Origin: JBBECE01 sp040881985
GTDB taxonomy: Bacteria > Pseudomonadota > Alphaproteobacteria > Rhizobiales > Devosiaceae
Length of the DNA: 64,000 nt
Assembly: GCA_040881985.1 (NCBI GenBank)
Contig: JBBECE010000038.1
Coordinates: forward strand, 3,385 to 67,384
Direction of reading: 5' to 3'
The position numbers were made by a program, and so were the translations under genes. The notes under the pieces were generated by a model. It searched no databases and was not told the DNA's origin. It saw only the letters and a program-made list of their open reading frames with translations. Each line of letters opens with the position of its first letter. Within the stretch, counting starts at the first letter, position 1. Below, in pieces: positions 58,837 to 64,000 of the stretch.

Positions 58837-60174
58837 TCATTCCGCCGGCAGCGGCGCCAGCCGGATGGCGCGGCGCACCAGGAGCGGCGACCAGATCGCC
58901 ACGTCGATCCCGGTGATCCGCCGGCACACCAGCCACCAGCCCGCCGACCAGACGAAGATCGCCAGCAGCGCCGATGCCGCCGCCCCGTTGAGCCCGAACG
59001 GGCCAACCAGAAGGAGATTGGCGACGACCAGAACGGCGAGCCCGGCGAGCGCCACCGGCAGGTTGGCATAGGGCCGGTCGCGCAACGACACGACAAGATT
59101 GGCCGGCCCGAAGATCGAGCGGACGATCAGCCCGCAAAAGAGGATCAACAATACCGGGTAGCCGGCCGCAAAACCGTCCCCGAAAAGCGACAGCGCCAAG
59201 TCACCGAACGCCGCCGCCCCAGCGAGACTGGCCAACCCGAGCCCGAGCGCGATCAGGTTCGACTGCACGATCCGGTGCCTGAGCGCCCCCTGGTCGGCCC
59301 GCGCATGGGCATCGAACAGGTCCGGCAGGAATACCGAATAGACCGCGCTGATGCCGAAGGCGGCGAGGATGAAGAAGCGAGAGCAGACCCCGAACACCGC
59401 GAGATCGGTCGGCGAGAGGTGCCCCGCCAGCAACAGCAGATCGAGATCGAAGACCATGTCGGTCGAGGCGGTGATAACGACCCACGGCAGCGCGAACCGC
59501 CACCAGCGCCGGTGCTCCGACGCCGGCGCCGGCGCGCCTTCGGGCACCCCGCGCAGCGCCCTGACGACCATCGCCGTCAGCCCGACGGCGTTGAACGACA
59601 GGACCACGGCGAGTCCGCCGACGAGGAACCACAGCGGATCGCCCCCGCCGGCGAAAAGGATCGATGCCGAGCCGACGACCAGCACCACCCCGATCGGGCG
59701 GATGAGGGCGTCGGGCGCATAGGAGAGGAACGGCCGCCTCAGCCCGATCAATAGCGCCCCGCAGACGAAGTCGATGGCGAGCGCGATCGAGCCGGCGATC
59801 ACCGCCAGCTTGCCGCCGAGCAGGACCTGCACCCATTCGACGGCGGGAAACGGCACGGTGAAGAGGACCAGGGTCAAGAGCCCCGCCATCAACGCCACAT
59901 GCACATAGGACTGCGTCACGAACCGCCGCAGCAGGCCGGCCTGCCCGCGCGCCGCGTAGTCGGCGGCGAAATAGCCGCCGACGATCTGGAAGCCAAGCGG
60001 CAGGACCAGCGCCGTGACGTTCATCGCCGCGACGAACAGCAGATATTGACCGAGCGTGTCGGCGCCCCAGAGCCGCGAAATCAGCAGCTGGGCAACGAAC
60101 AAAAGACCCGCTCCCGCCAGCCGCAGGCCGAAAATCGCCGACGACTTCGCCAACACTTTCGAGGTCGATGCCAT
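58837..60174 (-). CDS. Polysaccharide/lipid flippase (MATE/Wzx-like)
   Basis: A 445-residue protein with about 12-14 hydrophobic segments and the Wzx/oligosaccharidyl-lipid flippase pattern (LRLAGAGLLFVAQLLISRLW, ALVLPLGFQIVGGYFAADYA, LVSLRDRPYANLPVALAGLA). Such proteins move lipid-linked sugar units across the inner membrane. It starts 6 bp after a GNAT/FemAB-like gene, so they are probably cotranscribed. No polymerase or glycosyltransferases are adjacent, so the partner polymer is unknown. Confidence 0.83.
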   Translation of the reverse strand: MASTSKVLAKSSAIFGLRLAGAGLLFVAQLLISRLWGADTLGQYLLFVAAMNVTALVLPLGFQIVGGYFAADYAARGQAGLLRRFVTQSYVHVALMAGLLTLVLFTVPFPAVEWVQVLLGGKLAVIAGSIALAIDFVCGALLIGLRRPFLSYAPDALIRPIGVVLVVGSASILFAGGGDPLWFLVGGLAVVLSFNAVGLTAMVVRALRGVPEGAPAPASEHRRWWRFALPWVVITASTDMVFDLDLLLLAGHLSPTDLAVFGVCSRFFILAAFGISAVYSVFLPDLFDAHARADQGALRHRIVQSNLIALGLGLASLAGAAAFGDLALSLFGDGFAAGYPVLLILFCGLIVRSIFGPANLVVSLRDRPYANLPVALAGLAVLVVANLLLVGPFGLNGAAASALLAIFVWSAGWWLVCRRITGIDVAIWSPLLVRRAIRLAPLPAE

Positions 60175-60180
60175 GCCGCC

Positions 60181-61317
60181 CTACCCGCCCGCGCGCTTGC
60201 GCAGGGTCGCCTGGCGAATCTTGGCGCTCGTGTCGCGCAGCCGATGGACCGTCGTGCCGAGGAGCCACGGCCAGAGCCTGTTGGCGTAATTCATCGAGGG
60301 AGGCACCGTCGAGATCGCCCCGGTCTTGCCAGCCATGCCGCTCTTGAACCGGTGCAGCCCTTCGAACCCGTCGGTGCCGCCGAGATCGTACCATTTGGCG
60401 CGGGTGTTCTGGCGCAGCCAGCCGATGATCCGGTGATGCATGAAGAAGCCGGCATTGAGCGGCAGCGCCCGGTCGTCGGTGGCGCCGTAAAGATAGACCG
60501 CCGTGTCTCCGGCGGTGAAGATAACCGCCCCGGCGACCGGGGAGCCGTCGTGGCTGACCAGAAACAGCTCCGGCCGCGCCGCCTCGACCGGCGTGCCCAT
60601 CAACGCCGGCAGCGTATGGACGGCGGAAAAATCCGGAAAGTGTTTGCGGTCGAGCATGGCGTCGTAGAGCTTCTGGAAGACCGGCAGCGCCGAGGCCGGA
60701 TAGCGCTCGAAGGTCAGCGCTTCCTTTTCGGCCTTGTTGAGATGATAGCGCCACTTCTGCGCGAAGCTGGCGCGCTGGACTTCTTCGCTTGCCTCGATCC
60801 GGACGAAATAGCGGTTGGGATGGGTCAGCCTCACCCCGGTCCGGAAGCCGCGCGCCTTCAAATGCTCGAGCCCCGGATTGACCTCCCCCGGCACCGCGCG
60901 CGGCAGGATCGACAGCATCATCCCCTTCTCGACCGCGTAGCGCTCGACGAGCGCCTCGACCATCCCCGCATAATCCCTGGCCGCCGTCGCCGAGCCGGCG
61001 TCGGCAAGCAGCGGCCCCCATTTGGCGATGGCGAGCCCGCCGAGCCCGAAGGGCAGCGACCGGTACATGGACACGCAGCCCCCGACCACCCGCGATCCGC
61101 GGCGGAAAATCAGCGGATCGATGACCACCCCCGGCCAGCGTGCTTCGGAAAAGACGTTGAGCTGTTCCTGGCAGATGCCGTCGAAATCGGCGGCCAGCCT
61201 GTCCCACTCCTCGCCGTCAATGCTGTCCTCGCGCAGCGCGGGAGCGAAAATCGCGGCGACTTTGGCCAAATTTTCCCGATCGCCGCGGGTCCCGCCAAGG
61301 CTGGAGTGGATACTCAT
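60181..61317 (-). CDS. GNAT/FemAB-like acyltransferase linked to flippase
   Basis: From ATG 61317 a 378-residue protein. Two GNAT-like lobes are suggested by PLIFRRGSRVVGGCVSMYRS, LSILPRAVPGEVNPGLEHLK, FAQKWRYHLNKAEKEALTFE and VAGAVIFTAGDTAVYLYGAT with YDLGGTDGFEGLHRFKSGMA, a pattern seen in FemAB-type and exopolysaccharide-associated acetyltransferase-like proteins. It is 6 bp upstream of the flippase. A role in modifying a lipid-linked or surface sugar before export is plausible from context. Confidence 0.78.
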   Translation of the reverse strand: MSIHSSLGGTRGDRENLAKVAAIFAPALREDSIDGEEWDRLAADFDGICQEQLNVFSEARWPGVVIDPLIFRRGSRVVGGCVSMYRSLPFGLGGLAIAKWGPLLADAGSATAARDYAGMVEALVERYAVEKGMMLSILPRAVPGEVNPGLEHLKARGFRTGVRLTHPNRYFVRIEASEEVQRASFAQKWRYHLNKAEKEALTFERYPASALPVFQKLYDAMLDRKHFPDFSAVHTLPALMGTPVEAARPELFLVSHDGSPVAGAVIFTAGDTAVYLYGATDDRALPLNAGFFMHHRIIGWLRQNTRAKWYDLGGTDGFEGLHRFKSGMAGKTGAISTVPPSMNYANRLWPWLLGTTVHRLRDTSAKIRQATLRKRAGG

Positions 61318-61421
61318 GAAAACGCGCTCCGGCCGGTAAATCGATTGACCGGAAAGTCGCACTCATGACCGCGGGGAAAAAGATTAATGCCCGGGATTTC
61401 CGGGCCTTTCTCCGCCCATGG

Positions 61422-62414
61422 TTAAGGGCGGCGGGCTGCCCCGGGCCCGAACTCGGCGACATATTGGCTGACGAACGCAAGCGCGTCGCGGTCGGCCACG
61501 ATGCCGAGCGCCGTCGCCCGCGCGCTCGTCACTTCCGCCGGCCAGCTCCTGACCATCGGGATCACCTTGTCGTCGGGCACAAAGCTCACCAGCTTTCGCG
61601 CCTCCGGCCCCACCAGCTTGTCGAGCCCATCGAGCATCTCCGCGACCGTCACCTTCACCGCCGGCAGCACCATCGAGCGCGGCCAGCCGAACTTTTCGCT
61701 CGAGAGGTCATGGCTTATGAGCACAGCCTCGATCAGCCGGTCCGGCGAGATCAGCGCGATCGGCAGGTCGGCGGGAACCGGGCAAACCGTCGCCCGCCCC
61801 GCGACCGGCTCGCGCACCACCGCCGAAATGAACGAGGAATTGGCGGCGTTCGGGCGGCCGGGCCGCACCGCGACCGTCGGAAATCTGAGCGCCCGCCCGT
61901 CCACCAGCCCCCGCCGGTCATAGTCCCCGACCAGCAGCTCGCCGCAGAGTTTCTGGACGCCGTAGGAGCTCATCGGCGCCGGCGGCGTCGCATCGTTGAC
62001 TTTCTTCGCCCCCGGCCCGCCATAGACGGCGAGCGAACTCGCAAACAGGAACTTCGGCCGCCGCCCCGATTGCGCGGCGAGGTCGAGCAGCGTGCTTGTG
62101 CCGTGGAGATTGACCCTGAGCCCGAGTGCGAGGTCAGCCTCGGCCGCCCCGCTCACCACCGCCGCCAGATGAAAGATCGAATCGGTCTCGGCTCCCAGCG
62201 CCGAAGCGATCGCCTCTTTGTCCGAGAGGTCGCCGGTCACCACCCGCACCCTTGAATCGGGGAAGCCGGGTTCCGGCGCCGTCCGGTCGAAAATCACCAG
62301 TTCGGTCAGTTTTTGCCTTCGGCCCGTTTGATCGACGAGTGCGCCGCGACGCAAAATCTTTCGCGTCAGCCGCGATCCGAGAAATCCGGCGCCGCCGGTG
62401 ATGAGAACTTTCAT
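61422..62414 (-). CDS. NAD-dependent epimerase/dehydratase, D-erythronate dehydrogenase-like
   Basis: From ATG 62414 a 330-residue extended SDR. The NAD site is MKVLITGGAGFLGSRLTRKI; SSLAVYGGPG and YGVQK hold the catalytic Ser/Tyr/Lys; IFHLAAVVSGAAEADLALGL and RFPTVAVRPGRPNAANSSF are typical of DenD-like enzymes that oxidise D-erythronate at C2. In known pathways 2-oxo-tetronate is then acted on by OtnI-like isomerase, a kinase and an aldolase. A Hyi/OtnI-like gene is at 40.9 kb, but no kinase or aldolase was seen. The longer frame upstream to 62666 lacks similarity. Confidence 0.78.
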   Translation of the reverse strand: MKVLITGGAGFLGSRLTRKILRRGALVDQTGRRQKLTELVIFDRTAPEPGFPDSRVRVVTGDLSDKEAIASALGAETDSIFHLAAVVSGAAEADLALGLRVNLHGTSTLLDLAAQSGRRPKFLFASSLAVYGGPGAKKVNDATPPAPMSSYGVQKLCGELLVGDYDRRGLVDGRALRFPTVAVRPGRPNAANSSFISAVVREPVAGRATVCPVPADLPIALISPDRLIEAVLISHDLSSEKFGWPRSMVLPAVKVTVAEMLDGLDKLVGPEARKLVSFVPDDKVIPMVRSWPAEVTSARATALGIVADRDALAFVSQYVAEFGPGAARRP

Positions 62415-62656
62415 GGTCGCCCTCCCGGCCCCATTCTTCCCGAACGCGCCCGGGCCGGCAACCCAAAGGCCGGGAACTTCACGTCCCCGCCCAGCCCGCC
62501 TGCGGAGCAGGCGCAAGCCGCGACGCTCGCCAGCCGAGCGGCGCGAGCGAATGCGAAGCCGCGCAGGCCCGCGTGAGAGAAACCAGCCGGTCGCCGGAGG
62601 CGACCCGTAGCCGCTTCTACGCGGCGGCGCTTGGCGTGAAGGAAAAAGAAGCCCCG

Positions 62657-63310
62657 CTATCTCCAACTGGCCGCGACGGACCCGCGCCTGGCGTCGGTTG
62701 TCCAGTCGGCGGTTTCGACGTGCGCCGTCAGCAGCACTTGCGTCGCCTTGTCGGCCGCCGCCATCTGGGACGCCTCGATCGAGAAGTCGGCCCGCTCGGT
62801 CGCCGAGCTCCAGGTGACCGTGCCGGCATTGACGTGCTGGTTCGCATAAACCGCTATCCCGCCCGCCAGAATGTCGAGCGTCATGACGGCCTCGGTGATC
62901 CCGTCAGTCACCGGCTCGTTCTCCGAGTCGGTGCCGTTGGGCGTCGCCGACAGATAGCCGGTCAGCAGCCAGACGAACACCCCGGCGCGCACCGTTGCCG
63001 TTCCGGGGAAGGTGACGGAAACGTTCTGCGCCCCCGCGCCCACCACGCGCGAGGCAATGGCGGACGAGCTGTTACTTGGCCCGTCAGGATTGACATGAAT
63101 CGTCCCGTTGCTGCCCCCGATGCTGATCGAGGTAACCACCGAGCTGCCGCGTCCAAGCGCCGCGACGATCATCAGCCCGGCTTCGGACGCGGTGAAGTCG
63201 CCGAAATCATAGGTCGTGAGGCTGTCGGTAGTTGAGGAAGCGCTGCCGATATAGGTCAAAGCGAGCGGCACGCCGCCCCTCCCCCGCATCATCCCCGGCA
63301 GGAAGCTCAT
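62657..63310 (-). CDS. Phage-associated protein, 217 residues
   Basis: A 217-residue protein (MSFLPGMMRGRGGVPLALTY, IGSASSTTDSLTTYDFGDFT). It is rich in Ser/Thr/Ala/Gly with beta-strand character (SVTFPGTATVRAGVFVWLLT, TWSSATERADFSIEASQMAA), as in small structural proteins of siphovirus-like prophages. Its ATG overlaps the stop of the upstream gene by 4 bp. It is the last gene of a minus-strand phage-type run before a chromosomal epimerase gene 242 bp away. Function is not established. Confidence 0.6.
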   Translation of the reverse strand: MSFLPGMMRGRGGVPLALTYIGSASSTTDSLTTYDFGDFTASEAGLMIVAALGRGSSVVTSISIGGSNGTIHVNPDGPSNSSSAIASRVVGAGAQNVSVTFPGTATVRAGVFVWLLTGYLSATPNGTDSENEPVTDGITEAVMTLDILAGGIAVYANQHVNAGTVTWSSATERADFSIEASQMAAADKATQVLLTAHVETADWTTDARRGSVAASWR

Positions 63311-63762
63311 GCCCTGCCGGCCGCCTTCGGCACCCGCGCCGCGATCTCGGCGGCGAGCTTGTCGCCCGTCAGGCCAAATTCGGCGGCCAGCCGCTCGAAC
63401 TTCTCCGCGTCGCTCGGCTCCGGCGGCGGCGGCGGAATGTCCTCGACCTGGTATTCCTCGATCACCCTGCCCCGGTCGCGCCGGTAGGACGCCGCGCCGG
63501 TCCTGCGCTTGCCCTCGGGCGGCACGAAATCCTCGACCGCGAAGAGCCCGTGCGCCGCCAGTTCGGCGTCGGCCCAGACCAGCGCCACCCCGAAGGGCAC
63601 CTTGATCTGGACCGGATAGGGTTCGACCTCGATCGGCTCGGTCACGTCGGGCCGGCCGTCGTGATAATGGATCACCCGCAGCGCGCCGGTCTCCATGCGG
63701 CTGACGAGCCCGCCGGAAAACACCGCGAACGATCCGGGAGAGATTTCCTGAACGATCTTCAT
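63307..63762 (-). CDS. Phage-associated hypothetical protein, 151 residues
   Basis: A 151-residue protein starting MKIVQEISPGSFAVFSGGLV. A Pro-rich segment with a run of prolines (about residues 110-115) and a helical C-terminus (PSDAEKFERLAAEFGLTGDK) are the only features seen. The gene overlaps its downstream neighbour by 4 bp and begins 1 bp after the upstream tail-like gene stop, so the three are one transcriptional unit. No domain was recognised; a phage origin follows from context. Confidence 0.6.
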   Translation of the reverse strand: MKIVQEISPGSFAVFSGGLVSRMETGALRVIHYHDGRPDVTEPIEVEPYPVQIKVPFGVALVWADAELAAHGLFAVEDFVPPEGKRRTGAASYRRDRGRVIEEYQVEDIPPPPPEPSDAEKFERLAAEFGLTGDKLAAEIAARVPKAAGRA

Positions 63763-63763
63763 G

Positions 63764-64000
63764 TCAAACCACCGTTGCGTTGCGTTTGCTCACCAGAAAA
63801 TGCGTCGTCGTGATGCACTCGATGTCGAGGCAGTACTGCTTGGTCGAGTCGATGTCGGTGAGGACAGGTAGATCGCCCTCGTATTGGGTGCCGAAGGTCA
63901 GCGTCCGGTCGGTCGTGTCATCGCCGATCACGCGGACGCGCCGCCAGGTGCCGGGCTGGCCGTTGGTCGGATTGCCGAGCGCCCGGTTGGCGGTCAGGGT
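63764..64000 (-). CDS. Phage tail-like protein, C-terminal part (5' end outside window)
   Basis: A frame that enters from the right edge and ends with TGA at 63764-63766. It encodes TLTANRALGNPTNGQPGTWR, RVRVIGDDTTDRTLTFGTQY, DIDSTKQYCLDIECITTTHF and LVSKRNATVV. The NRALGNPTNGQPGTWR and fibre-like pattern is common in tail or fibre proteins of alphaproteobacterial prophages. It shares no exact sequence with the tail-fibre-like fragment at 20.5-21.5 kb. Confidence 0.6.
   Translation of the reverse strand, partial: TLTANRALGNPTNGQPGTWRRVRVIGDDTTDRTLTFGTQYEGDLPVLTDIDSTKQYCLDIECITTTHFLVSKRNATVV

Noticed and set aside
62415..62656. Attachment site or tRNA at the phage-module border
   Set aside because: The 242-bp stretch is GC-rich with short GCG-rich repeats, but there is no tRNA-like fold and no direct repeat of a chromosomal sequence elsewhere in the window.
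1..64000. tRNA, rRNA, CRISPR array, insertion sequence
   Set aside because: No T-loop-like tRNA ends, rRNA segments, regularly spaced repeats, transposase motifs or terminal inverted repeats were noticed on reading.

Overview
The window is GC-rich, densely coded chromosome from an alphaproteobacterium, most likely a member of Hyphomicrobiales (Rhizobiales). The markers for this are a CckA hybrid kinase with CtrA-type boxes, FlaF, a DksA with only one of the four zinc-finger cysteines, the cysG-DUF2849-cysI-cysH arrangement, a long membrane coiled-coil protein resembling the growth-pole-ring protein GPR, and a PlcP/Agt-like lipid-remodelling pair. The family cannot be fixed from the sequence alone. 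The record is a scaffold: one 100-N gap lies in metA, and the sequence around 19.1-21.8 kb may be misassembled.

Layout. 1-5.2 kb: oxidative (non-phosphorylating) sugar catabolism. A minus-strand operon (SDR, FAH hydrolase, lactonase, XylX-type dehydratase, ketoglutarate-semialdehyde dehydrogenase) diverges from an L-fucose/D-threo-aldose dehydrogenase. A GPH sugar symporter (5.8-7.1 kb) is a candidate importer. 7.1-18.1 kb: cckA, FliO-like, M32 carboxypeptidase, a LuxR regulator, SRPBCC and methyltransferase genes, kup, dksA and flaF, with CtrA-type boxes in front of cckA and flaF. 18.3-21.9 kb: an MFS gene split by 2,047 bp of phage-like sequence flanked by identical 319-bp copies of the MFS gene. 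21.9-28.5 kb: P-loop ATPase, metA, cspA, rpsU, ycjX/ycjF, LysE and PPOX genes.

28.5-35.8 kb: a sulfur-assimilation operon (cysG, DUF2849, cysI, cysH fused to DUF934) followed in the same direction by its likely electron supply, a ferredoxin-NADP reductase and a 2Fe-2S ferredoxin. 35.9-40.8 kb: an Hpt protein and a 1,422-residue GPR-like protein. 40.9-46.4 kb: a second sugar cluster with two TIM-barrel isomerases, a beta-propeller lactonase and a tandem pair of MFS permeases. 46.5-48.4 kb: PlcP-like phosphoesterase and Agt-like glycosyltransferase genes, overlapping by 4 bp, behind a candidate PhoB box. 48.4-62.4 kb: LysE, cupin, UDP-glucose dehydrogenase, GH3 glycosidase, a CHASE2-GGDEF-EAL protein with a FecR partner, acetyl-CoA synthetase, a polysaccharide flippase with a FemAB/GNAT-like partner, and a DenD-like dehydrogenase. 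62.7-64.0 kb: the edge of a prophage or phage-tail-like module that runs off the window.

No rRNA, tRNA, CRISPR array or recognisable insertion sequence was seen. The observations most worth following are the CtrA-linked promoters (cckA, flaF, GPR-like), the Pho-type lipid-remodelling operon, the branched fucose/arabinose-type pathway, the CysH-DUF934 fusion, and the two assembly-related anomalies.
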